A stretch of DNA of 14,774 bases from Methanolobus sp. UBA118 (GCA_002508635.1 DACO01000148.1:1-14774), one strand, 5' to 3'. Positions 1 to 5,745 are shown, counted from the first letter of the stretch. The notes: generated by a model from the sequence alone, not told the origin. Translations and numbers: made by a program.

Positions 1-668
1 AGATGCTCTTCAGGTACGTTCATCATAAGATAGCGTTTACCCTTGGCACGCAGTACGCTCTCCATGGCTGTTTTGATCTGTTCGATCTTACCGTCTTCCT
101 GCATGCTTTTGTTGTTTGCGATAAGCTGGACCGATGATGAGAATACCTTATCTATCATCTTCAGGTGGTTGGTCACAAGGGTTGTCCCGGAGCTTGATAT
201 GTCCACGATGGCATCCGCAATTCCTACATGTGGTGTCATCTCACAGGCACCGCTCACTTTTATGATTTCGATGTCGACTCCTTTCTCCCTGAAGTATTCT
301 TCTGTGATATTCGGAAACTCGGTGGCAACACGCATACCATTGAGTTCGCTTGCAGAGGATATCTTTGATTCCTCTGGAACTGCAAGTACCAGGTTTGCCC
401 CTCCGAAATTAAGATCCAGGAGCACTTCAACATCTGATTTTGTCTCATGTATCAGATCCAGTCCGGTTACCCCGACGTCGGCAGCACCGTCCTGCACGTA
501 CTCGGGAATATCGGCGGCTCTTGCGAAAAGAAATGTGATCTCAGGGTCGGTGGTCTTTGCGAACAGTTTCCTGGTACCACCTTCAAGTACCGGTAATCCT
601 GCTTCCCTGAACAGGCTGACCGTAGGGTCATGCAAACGTCCTTTGTTAGGTATGGCAATGCGTATCAT
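1..668 (-). CDS. hisG: ATP phosphoribosyltransferase HisG (partial, 3' end outside window)
   Basis: HisG catalyses the first step of histidine synthesis, joining ATP and PRPP to give phosphoribosyl-ATP in the cytosol. Read on the minus strand from ATG 668-666, the frame is open to the window edge and gives 222 residues beginning MIRIAIPNKGRLHDPT, the typical HisG opening. The PRPP-binding signature is visible near residues 165-180 (GIADAIVDISSSGTT). The last visible residues, YLMMNVPEEHL, match the start of the C-terminal ACT-like regulatory domain of the long HisG form, so the intact protein should be about 290 residues and feedback-regulated by histidine; that part is inferred from the family. 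A purine-rich GAAGGA sits 7-12 nt upstream of the ATG and a TATA box lies about 30 nt upstream. The gene is divergent from the S-adenosylmethionine synthetase gene. Identification is secure; only the end is missing. Confidence 0.95.
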   Translation of the reverse strand, partial: MIRIAIPNKGRLHDPTVSLFREAGLPVLEGGTRKLFAKTTDPEITFLFARAADIPEYVQDGAADVGVTGLDLIHETKSDVEVLLDLNFGGANLVLAVPEESKISSASELNGMRVATEFPNITEEYFREKGVDIEIIKVSGACEMTPHVGIADAIVDISSSGTTLVTNHLKMIDKVFSSSVQLIANNKSMQEDGKIEQIKTAMESVLRAKGKRYLMMNVPEEH

Positions 669-694
669 GGATTATCCTTCTGAATAGAGTCAGC

Positions 695-703
695 TATATA
701 AAT
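695..703 (-). promoter_or_regulatory. TATA box of hisG
   Basis: On the minus strand this reads AATTTATATA, an archaeal TATA-like box centred about 31 nt upstream of the hisG ATG. Transcription would start only a few bases before the start codon. The call rests on sequence and position only. Confidence 0.55.
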
Positions 704-852
704 TGAGTGTTCTTTCAAAGACATTTATGACATATAGATTTCACGCTGACGAATATTTCTGTACTGGATTTTGAAAGCTGTAAATATGATTACAGGTTAT
801 ACCTTAAAAGAGATAATATTAAATAATACATGCTTAGTTGATACAGAAAAGA

Positions 853-868
853 ATACTTAATTTAGTAT
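853..868 (+). promoter_or_regulatory. Inverted repeat in the hisG-mat intergenic region, possible operator or promoter element
   Basis: The repeat is ATACT-N6-AGTAT, with an AT-only centre that could itself serve as a TATA element (CTTAATTTAG). It lies 59-74 nt upstream of the S-adenosylmethionine synthetase start. Another AT-rich candidate TATA (AATATTAAATAAT) lies near 816-828. Which is the real promoter cannot be decided from sequence. A regulatory role is inference. Confidence 0.25.
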
Positions 869-926
869 CTGATTATCTATTATTCTTGTTCGTAGTGTGC
901 CAATAATATTGCATGAGGATAGCAAA

Positions 927-2123
927 ATGTTAAGGAATATCAAAGTCGAACACCTGGTAGAAACGCCAATAGAAAAACAGCAGATCGAGCTTGTGGAGAG
1001 AAAGGGTGTCGGTCACCCGGACAGTATCTCTGACGGTCTTGCAGAAGCGGTCAGCCGGGCACTATGCGCTGAATACATCAAGAAATGCGGTGTGGTTCTA
1101 CACCACAATACCGATGAGACACAGATTGTGGCAGGCAGGTCAAACCCGCAGTTCGGGGGCGGAGAGGTCATCCAGCCCATATATACCCTTCTTGTGGGCA
1201 GGGCCACCAAAGAATTCGAAGGCGTGGAGATTCCTGCAGAGGCCGTCGCACTTCAGGCTGCAAGGGATTATCTCAGGAACACGATAGTCGACCTTGATCT
1301 TGAAAGGGACATGATAGTGGACTGTAAGCTGGGTACCGGCTCCTCTGACCTGAGGGATGTATTCAACAGGGACCGTGTGCCGGTAGCAAACGATACTTCT
1401 TTTGGTGTGGGACATGCACCGTTCTCTGAACTGGAGCAGATCGTCTATGAATCCGAGAGGCAGCTCATAACCGATCTTAAAAAGAAGATTCCGGGGATCG
1501 GTACTGATATCAAGGTCATGGGCCTGCGTGATGGCGATGATATTTCACTTACCATATGCTGCGGAATGGTGGGCAGGCATGTGGATGACATGGATCATTA
1601 CATGAATATCAAGGAAGAGATGGCAGACTATGTTACTGATCTTGCGCTAAAACGCACTGACAGGAACGTATCCACATTCATCAATGCAGCAGACAATGCG
1701 CAGTGTGGCTCTGTTTTCCTGACCGTTACGGGTACATCCGCCGAGATGGGAGATGACGGCTCAGTTGGCCGTGGTAACCGCTGCAACGGTCTCATAACAC
1801 CAGGAAGACCAATGAGTATGGAAGCCACAAGTGGAAAGAATCCAATCAACCACATCGGCAAGATCTACAACCTGCTTTCAACCCAGATGGCAAGGGACAT
1901 TGCAAAGGAAGTGCCCCAGATACAGGATGTACACATAAGGCTTCTGTCACAGATCGGCATGCCTATTGACCAGCCACTTGTGGCCAGTGCACATGTGATC
2001 CCTGAGGATGGCGCAAACTTCGCATCCATAAGAGCGGAAACAGAATCAGTTATCGATGACTGGCTCTCTGATATTACCAAAATTACCGATATGGTGGTCA
2101 AAGGAGAGCTTGAAACTTTCTGA
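927..2123 (+). CDS. mat: Archaeal S-adenosylmethionine synthetase (methionine adenosyltransferase)
   Basis: The enzyme makes S-adenosylmethionine from methionine and ATP in the cytosol, feeding methylation and cofactor synthesis. The product has 398 residues, the normal size for the archaeal AdoMet synthetase family, which is only distantly related to bacterial MetK. Conserved segments include ERKGVGHPDSISDGLAE (residues 24-40, holding the family's catalytic histidine and aspartate), HHNTDETQIVAG (59-70) and GTGSSDLRDVF. An upstream in-frame GTG at 897 would add ten residues. ATG 927 is preferred because GAGGAT (915-920) lies 6 nt before it and because MLRNIKVEHL is the usual family start. 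A hairpin terminator follows 12 nt after the stop codon, so the gene is probably transcribed alone. Identity is certain at family level. Confidence 0.96.
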   Translation: MLRNIKVEHLVETPIEKQQIELVERKGVGHPDSISDGLAEAVSRALCAEYIKKCGVVLHHNTDETQIVAGRSNPQFGGGEVIQPIYTLLVGRATKEFEGVEIPAEAVALQAARDYLRNTIVDLDLERDMIVDCKLGTGSSDLRDVFNRDRVPVANDTSFGVGHAPFSELEQIVYESERQLITDLKKKIPGIGTDIKVMGLRDGDDISLTICCGMVGRHVDDMDHYMNIKEEMADYVTDLALKRTDRNVSTFINAADNAQCGSVFLTVTGTSAEMGDDGSVGRGNRCNGLITPGRPMSMEATSGKNPINHIGKIYNLLSTQMARDIAKEVPQIQDVHIRLLSQIGMPIDQPLVASAHVIPEDGANFASIRAETESVIDDWLSDITKITDMVVKGELETF

Positions 2124-2135
2124 TATCTTTTTAAG

Positions 2136-2164
2136 ATACGGGCGACAAGTCTGCCCGTATTTTT
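2136..2164 (+). terminator. Hairpin terminator after the S-adenosylmethionine synthetase gene
   Basis: A perfect 8-bp stem, ATACGGGC (2136-2143) and GCCCGTAT (2153-2160), encloses a 9-nt loop and is followed by TTTT. It starts 12 nt after the mat stop codon. Confidence 0.75.
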
Positions 2165-2275
2165 AACTTTACTTATTATTGTTCTGTTTAGTGTTCTTTT
2201 AGTATTACTGGTATTTACCGGAATTATTTTTCTCTACGGCGAAAGAGCTAAGTATTATTGTGCGTATTGGTGTGT

Positions 2276-2305
2276 TGCATCGCATAGCATTGGCGTGCTG
2301 ATGCA
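2276..2305 (+). repeat. Hairpin immediately upstream of tRNA-Tyr
   Basis: TGCATC plus GCA (2276-2284) pair with TGC, a bulged T, then GATGCA (2296-2305), giving a nine-pair stem with one bulge. It ends 12 nt before the tRNA-Tyr acceptor stem. It may belong to the precursor leader or overlap the promoter; no known family is recognised. The rest of 2165-2317 holds no gene that I can see. Confidence 0.4.
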
Positions 2306-2317
2306 TGATTTGTAGGA

Positions 2318-2428
2318 CCCGCCTTAACTCAGTTGGTAGAGTGCGCGGCTGTAGTATGGTTCATGTGACACGTTCACAAATTCCGCGCAGGCACCGCGAT
2401 GCCCCCGGTTCGAGTCTGGGAGGCGGGA
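2318..2428 (+). tRNA. tRNA-Tyr(GTA) with a 38-nt intron
   Basis: The acceptor stem CCCGCCT (2318-2324) pairs with AGGCGGG (2421-2427), and A73 is at 2428. The C1-G72 pair is the identity mark of archaeal tRNA-Tyr. The D stem is ACTC/GAGT and the T arm is CCCGG-TTCGAGT-CTGGG. The anticodon stem CGCGG (2344-2348) pairs with CCGCG (2394-2398), leaving a regular 5-nt variable loop. The loop reads C-T-GTA-G-A once 2355-2392 is removed, which places a 38-nt intron at the canonical 37/38 site. The bulge-helix-bulge is visible in part: CUGU (32-35) can pair with GCAG near the intron 3' end, leaving 3-nt bulges around both splice sites. The intron also carries a TGTGA/TCACA hairpin. CCA is not encoded. 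Confidence 0.93.
2355..2392 (+). other. Archaeal tRNA-Tyr intron (predicted bulge-helix-bulge)
   Basis: The intron lies between G37 (2354) and A38 (2393). It contains an internal hairpin (TGTGA, 5-nt loop, TCACA) and, near its 3' end, a second CCGCG identical to the 3' strand of the anticodon stem. Removal by the archaeal splicing endonuclease is inferred from position and from the 4-bp CUGU/GCAG central helix. Confidence 0.8.
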
Positions 2429-2447
2429 CTTTCAAAATCATGAAAAG

Positions 2448-2455
2448 CTTTATAT
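2448..2455 (+). promoter_or_regulatory. TATA box upstream of tRNA-Asp
   Basis: CTTTATAT is a good archaeal TATA match, lying between the two tRNA genes and about 50 nt upstream of tRNA-Asp. It predicts a precursor with a leader of roughly 25 nt, and suggests that tRNA-Asp has its own promoter. Confidence 0.55.
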
Positions 2456-2501
2456 CCCAGAACATCCATTAAGGGGTGCTCACAAGCGAAAACCGCAGAA
2501 T

Positions 2502-2574
2502 GTCCGAATAGTGTAGAGGCCTATCATGGAGCCCTGTCGAGGCTCCGACCCGGGTTCGAATCCCGGTTCGGGCG
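2502..2574 (+). tRNA. tRNA-Asp(GTC)
   Basis: The acceptor stem GTCCGAA (2502-2508) pairs with TTCGGGC (2567-2573), and G73 is at 2574. The anticodon arm is GAGCC-CTGTCGA-GGCTC with anticodon GTC. The T arm is CCGGG-TTCGAAT-CCCGG. The D arm (GTGTAGAGGCCTATCAT) resembles that of other archaeal tRNA-Asp. There is no intron and no encoded CCA. Its 3' end borders an AT-rich region with an integrase relic, so it is the natural candidate for an attachment site. I found no second copy of its 3' end in the window. Confidence 0.95.
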
Positions 2575-2587
2575 TTTTCAGCCAATT

Positions 2588-2610
2588 CCCGGTTTATCCG
2601 GGCTTCTTTT
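2588..2610 (+). terminator. Hairpin terminator after tRNA-Asp
   Basis: CCCGG (2588-2592) and CCGGG (2598-2602) form a 5-bp stem with a 5-nt loop, followed by the pyrimidine tract CTTCTTTT and further T runs. It lies 14 nt after the tRNA end. Confidence 0.6.
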
Positions 2611-2706
2611 ATCTTTTTATCATCTAATAAAGAGTCTTAGCTATTTTTCTTTAAATAGAGTTGTTTTTATTGCCACATTATTAAAATATAAGTGGAATTA
2701 AGTAAT

Positions 2707-2714
2707 TATTTATA
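2707..2714 (+). promoter_or_regulatory. TATA box of microprotein gene 1
   Basis: TATTTATA begins exactly 30 nt before the ATG at 2737. The second microprotein gene has the same octamer at the same distance. The spacing predicts a leaderless or nearly leaderless transcript, since archaeal transcription usually starts about 25 nt downstream of the box. Confidence 0.6.
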
Positions 2715-2736
2715 CAATGTTCCTGTAGTTTTTCAC

Positions 2737-2904
2737 ATGGTACGTTTGAATGATTGCGGCAACTCAAATGCATTCAAAATTCTGATACTCAGTCTATTGT
2801 ATATGTTGATGCTATTTGCTCTTGTTTTGTTTGAGAGATTTACAAGTTGTAACAATAATCGATTTGTAAAAACGGGTATTGTTTTATTTTGCTCGTTTTT
2901 GTAG
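2737..2904 (+). CDS. Putative single-span membrane microprotein, copy 1 (family not recognised)
   Basis: This 55-residue ORF starts MVRLNDCG, followed by a membrane span at about residues 15-33, then a polar stretch (SCNNNR) and a short hydrophobic tail. Its first 38 residues align without gaps to the microprotein at 5463-5579, with 15 identities including MV, NDCG, a lysine at 14, LY at 21-22 and FA at 27-28. An in-frame GTG at 2692 would add 15 residues, but ATG 2737 is preferred because homology begins there and because the TATA box sits 30 nt upstream with no room for a leader. There is no Shine-Dalgarno sequence. The tail beyond the span is absent from the other copy and may be read-through into degenerate sequence, so this copy could be decaying. 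Function is unknown; a small membrane-embedded regulator or subunit is only a guess. Confidence 0.5.
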   Translation: MVRLNDCGNSNAFKILILSLLYMLMLFALVLFERFTSCNNNRFVKTGIVLFCSFL

Positions 2905-3175
2905 CCAGCTGCATTTCATATACTGCTATGACTTTATGCTATTGTATATTGGATCTCGGCTCTGAGCATTTATTTTTGACTTTATACTTTTTATAAAACT
3001 CCATTGAATTTCTAGATTGGATTTAATTAACAGCGGTAGTCGTACTTTCATTTGATAGCTTATGTTATATACAACTACTCCAAATTTAAACAATTTTTCT
3101 TCTGTAGATAATGTTATATATTTTGTATTGGTATAAACTTTATTTATTAAAAAAGTAAATAAATTTAATTAAAAT
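2905..3175. other. AT-rich intergenic stretch without a recognisable gene
   Basis: No frame gives a convincing protein here. Several T-runs after 2970 could end the microprotein transcript. TTTATTTATTA (about 3140-3150), some 30 nt before the next ATG, is a likely TATA element for the secreted-protein gene. Confidence 0.5.
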
Positions 3176-3925
3176 ATGAATAAATTAATGTTAGGTTTGT
3201 TGTTGATTGTGTGTTTCTTTACACAAACCATACTGGCAAATGAAAATATTAACATAGAAGAGAGAAATAGATTAGAGAATCACCTTTCGGATTTAGTAGA
3301 TGAATACAACAAAATTGTAGCCGATGAAAATTCATCTTTCGAAGAAGTTATAGTGCAAACTAAAAAGATTATGCAACTTGAGAGTGAACTGGAAGAAATT
3401 GGCATGGTTGCTAATTTCGAACCTACGTCGGGTGTGCATCAAAACAACAAAAATGAAATGATGCCTACAACCATATCTTTTGAAATAGTACCTGCCATTA
3501 CTCAAAAGAAAGAAGCATATGTTTTTGAAATGAATGAAGGCAAAAAAGAAGTATTAGAAGAAATTTACGGTACAGACATAACAATGGGTGAGTATATAGA
3601 AAAAATATTTCCAGAAGCATTAGATGTTTTATCAAAAAAGACTTTAAAAGAGTACTATGAGACCCCAATGAACTGGAATAACAATTCTTCTAAGTTCAAT
3701 GAATCCGTCTCTTCTAGTGTGGAGGGGGATAACTCATTTATTATTAAGAGACCACCAAGCTCAGAAAATTTAATATATTCAAATTTGGATTTGAGTTTTT
3801 TTTCATCTGATAAAACAAAACTCAGACCTACTTTTGTTTTAATACAGCCATCTTCCAAGTTTAAAATTATAGATATGAACGTTTTTTCTTATTTATGGAA
3901 ACATGTTGATACTGCGGTTCTGTAG
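3176..3925 (+). CDS. Secreted protein of unknown function with N-terminal coiled coil
   Basis: The 249-residue product begins MNKLMLGLLLIVCFFTQTILA, a clear Sec signal peptide with a likely cut after residue 21. Residues 25-75 are rich in Glu, Leu and Lys with coiled-coil character. The middle (about 95-165) includes FEIVPAI, IYGTDITMGEYIEKIFPEALDVL and YYETPMNW. This recalls a loosely conserved group of extracellular methanogen proteins, but I recognise no named domain. No second membrane span is seen, so the product should be exported. There is no Shine-Dalgarno sequence; an AT-rich TATA-like tract about 30 nt upstream suggests a leaderless mRNA. Codon use is markedly more AT-rich than in the flanking housekeeping genes, consistent with acquired DNA. 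The TAG stop lies inside a repeated TCTGTAGAAAT motif, so the 3' end may have been cut by a repeat element. Confidence 0.7.
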   Translation: MNKLMLGLLLIVCFFTQTILANENINIEERNRLENHLSDLVDEYNKIVADENSSFEEVIVQTKKIMQLESELEEIGMVANFEPTSGVHQNNKNEMMPTTISFEIVPAITQKKEAYVFEMNEGKKEVLEEIYGTDITMGEYIEKIFPEALDVLSKKTLKEYYETPMNWNNNSSKFNESVSSSVEGDNSFIIKRPPSSENLIYSNLDLSFFSSDKTKLRPTFVLIQPSSKFKIIDMNVFSYLWKHVDTAVL

Positions 3926-3935
3926 AAATATTCAT
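3919..3935 (+). repeat. TCTGTAGAAAT repeat motif overlapping the stop codon of the secreted-protein gene
   Basis: TCTGTAGAAATATTCAT closely resembles the terminal arms of the inverted-repeat element at 3959-4098, whose right arm read on the minus strand is TTTGTAGAAATCTTCAT. It differs from that arm at two of 17 positions. It supplies the TAG that ends the preceding gene. Confidence 0.45.
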
Positions 3936-3958
3936 AATTTTAGAGTAATTGGATATCA

Positions 3959-4098
3959 GGCTCTGTAGATAACCTCCACATTAAGTTTAAACCACGGAAT
4001 TCACAGAGAATGAAAACAAATATCCCTTCGTGAACTCTGTGTCCTCGTGGTTGTATCTTCCACAGTTGAGATTATGGCATGAAGATTTCTACAAAGCC
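3959..4098. mobile_element. 140-bp nested inverted-repeat element (MITE-like)
   Basis: The outer arms are GGCTCTGTAGATAACC (from 3959) and, on the minus strand, GGCTTTGTAGAAATCT (from 4098), imperfect inverted repeats extending about 20 bp. Nested inside, AACCACGGAATTCACAGAG (3990-4008) is an inverted partner of CTCTGTGTCCTCGTGGTT (4035-4052). The inner CACGG/CACAGAG pattern resembles a palindromic repeat common in methanogen and bacterial genomes (recalled, not searched). There is no coding capacity. The whole could fold into a long cruciform or RNA hairpin and resembles a non-autonomous element. I see no clear target-site duplication. Confidence 0.55.
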
Positions 4099-4259
4099 GA
4101 ATATAATAAAATTTAAATGCACTTTTCTGATAACTCTTTTTGCTTACCTTAGTAGATTGATGTGGGGTGCTATAGAATTTTAACCTAGGCGATATACATC
4201 ACTATATCAACCTCTATAAGTGGTTTCAACAAGAATTAATGAAAAAGTGCTCATTAACT
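4099..4259. other. AT-rich spacer between repeat element and integrase relic
   Basis: No gene is seen. GCACTTTT (4119-4126) and AAAAGTGC (4243-4250) form an 8-bp inverted repeat around this spacer, which could be chance in AT-rich sequence. Confidence 0.4.
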
Positions 4260-4832
4260 TTACTGTGGACCTATTCTCAACACTGGCATATGCTTCATGT
4301 AAGCGACCTTCAGCTCATCGGGTGAGATCTGGTCGTATATATCCATGGCCTCGCCTCTGGTGGCGCCTCTGAGTTCCTTGATGAAGTCCTTTGACATTCC
4401 GGATCTTCTAAGCCAGGTTGTAAACCATACCCATAAGCAATGCGGAGTAAACTTTTCGTGTAAGTGGCCTTTCGGGTTGTGTATGCCGAACTTTTCGGTG
4501 TAGTCTGTTACTATCCGGTAAATGGGGCTTCTTGTGATCCTGTTGCCTGTCTTTGCTAGGAAGAGCACTAAGGTCTGATGTTCCAGTGACTTTATGGAGA
4601 GGATGAACTCTTTCATCTGTTCTATGCTGATGAGCTGTTTCTTTTCCGGTGTATGGTTCTTCTTGTAGTGACGCCGGTATCTTTTACGGAATTTTGCAAG
4701 CTCGTTCTTCTGAAGGATCACCTCAAACTCCAGATAATCAAAGAAGGTGCTAAGGCTTGCAAAGTAGGCGCTTATGGTTGACAGGGTAAGTTTTCTTTCA
4801 TCTCTATGATAAATTAGAAATGGTTGCAGGTT
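4260..4832 (-). pseudogene. Tyrosine recombinase (archaeal XerD-like integrase) relic
   Basis: The minus-strand frame is open from 4832 to the stop at 4260-4262. It begins mid-domain, after in-frame stops and with no usable start, in the core-binding domain (LTLSTISAYFASLSTFFDYL). The catalytic domain follows. In intact relatives about 70-90 residues separate the AKTG segment from the GNRITRSP segment; here the two are fused (LFLAKTGNRITRSP), which removes the region with the first catalytic arginine. The H-x-x-R-H box reads HCLWVW instead of the usual HCxRHW, so the second arginine is lost as well. The nucleophile region (MDIYDQIS) is kept. The gene is therefore truncated at the 5' end, internally deleted and catalytically dead. 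It is probably the remnant of an integrative element targeted to the nearby tRNA; the family comparison is from memory. Confidence 0.8.
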
Positions 4833-5432
4833 TCACTAAAGTTTAAAAGGATTTTTTAATTAGCAATGATTGTAAATTATTGACCACAGAAAAAGATCTA
4901 TAGTGTATGGGCTTGGTGGGGTGGTACAAATCATAGCGTGGTCAATAATTCAGGGTAGGATGCTTGTGTTGATCAAAACACAGGTTGGCTATCTCATCTG
5001 CCAGATATTTTAGCATCCAACTACTTATTTTCAACACTTGTATTTTATTTAAGGCTTTCCATTAAATTTGTTATAATGATCTCTATGAATAACGAAATAA
5101 ACTCAAAAAAACCAGTAAAAAGTTTTCCATACTGATTTGTTCAAATAGTGTCATACTTATGCTCATATTGGCAATTTGGATATGCTGCGATAGAAAAGCC
5201 CTGTATTCAGAAAATTAGTAGTTATTCGTTATGTTGCAATTATGGACGATTCATCACCGGTACTTGCTAATATTTTGTACTGAGGACATATGTTCAATAG
5301 CAGAAATCATGTTTTGAGTTTTTATGATGTTCTTTATACTAGCCATCCGCGACTGGTGCTGAAAATTCATATATGGATTTCAAGCGATGTTTTTATTCAG
5401 CCTGCCATATGGAATTAATACACAAACATAAC
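4833..5432. other. AT-rich non-coding stretch with inverted repeats
   Basis: This 600-bp stretch has no convincing gene. It contains the 13-bp inverted repeat at 4875-4950, a TGTGTT/AACACA hairpin near 4965-4985, and two short minus-strand open stretches (4942-5037 and 5254-5370) whose translations I do not recognise. It is probably decayed mobile-element DNA. Confidence 0.45.
4875..4950. repeat. 76-bp element with perfect 13-bp terminal inverted repeats
   Basis: AATTATTGACCAC (4875-4887) is exactly inverted as GTGGTCAATAATT (4938-4950). A perfect 13-bp inverted repeat over 76 bp is unlikely by chance. It resembles a tiny MITE or solo insertion-sequence ends. No obvious target duplication flanks it. 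Confidence 0.55.
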
Positions 5433-5440
5433 TATTTATA
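5433..5440 (+). promoter_or_regulatory. TATA box of microprotein gene 2
   Basis: TATTTATA starts exactly 30 nt before the ATG at 5463, the same octamer and spacing as for copy 1. The wider segment ATTTATAGAAAGGTTTG (5434-5450) recurs with two mismatches at 6554-6570, upstream of the membrane-protein pair. Confidence 0.65.
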
Positions 5441-5462
5441 GAAAGGTTTGCTATTATTTCTT

Positions 5463-5579
5463 ATGGTAGATATGAATGATTGTGGCGATGTAAGAGTACT
5501 CAAAGTTCTGGTACTAACATTTCTGTATCTTACACTGATGTTTGCAGTGGTAATGGTTGCAGGATTAACTAATCTCTAA
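5463..5579 (+). CDS. Putative single-span membrane microprotein, copy 2 (family not recognised)
   Basis: This 38-residue protein reads MVDMNDCGDVRVLKVL and continues as one hydrophobic span (about residues 13-35), ending in GLTNL. It has a short acidic N-terminus with a single cysteine in NDCG, then a basic residue pair (R11, K14) before the span, so a cytosolic N-terminus is plausible. It is paralogous to the microprotein at 2737-2904, with 15 of 38 residues identical, no gaps, and conservation at the nucleotide level across the NDCG codons. The TATA box 30 nt upstream and the lack of a Shine-Dalgarno sequence suggest a leaderless message. This copy looks complete and is the likelier functional one. 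I recognise no named family. Its downstream neighbour, 166 bp away, is a FilR1-type regulator. Function is unknown. Confidence 0.6.
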   Translation: MVDMNDCGDVRVLKVLVLTFLYLTLMFAVVMVAGLTNL

Positions 5580-5745
5580 GCGCAAGTTAAGGTTATTAGA
5601 ACAATTTGCAGTTAGATTTGTAACATCTGCTTGTTTTTATTCAATCAGTTAATCTTTTCCTCACAGCCGGTAAAGTTCTAATACTGTAAGGTTTAATCTT
5701 GCACCGGGCAAATGGGTCCGGGTTGGTGAAACTATAAATAAAGCG
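5580..5745. other. Intergenic region upstream of the FilR1-family regulator
   Basis: No gene is seen. A T-rich tract near 5630-5640 could end the microprotein transcript. CTATAAATA (5732-5740) is a strong TATA-like string but lies only 6-14 nt before the regulator's start codon. Confidence 0.35.

Noticed and set aside
43..687. 214-residue plus-strand open frame
   Set aside because: It is the antisense shadow of hisG, whose minus-strand frame gives unmistakable HisG sequence.
2318..2428. tRNA-Tyr read with a 27-nt intron and a long variable arm
   Set aside because: It needs the intron copy of CCGCG as stem strand and leaves a 16-nt variable loop, which archaeal tRNA-Tyr does not have. The distal CCGCG gives a canonical 5-nt loop and the usual CTGTAGA anticodon loop.
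3923..3925. TAG stop of the secreted-protein gene as a pyrrolysine codon
   Set aside because: Reading through would add only three further codons before TAA, so there is no sign of a functional extension.
4866..4875. Possible third microprotein copy (AATGATTGT encodes Asn-Asp-Cys)
   Set aside because: Only nine bases match; there is no start codon, glycine or membrane span after it.
4942..5037. 31-residue minus-strand ORF (GTG start) ending HKHPTLNY
   Set aside because: The translation looks mildly protein-like, but it overlaps the 13-bp inverted repeat, has no recognised relative and no clear ribosome-binding site. It may be a transposon remnant.
5254..5370. 38-residue minus-strand ORF
   Set aside because: Low-complexity polar translation without recognisable motif, promoter or ribosome-binding site; likely chance.
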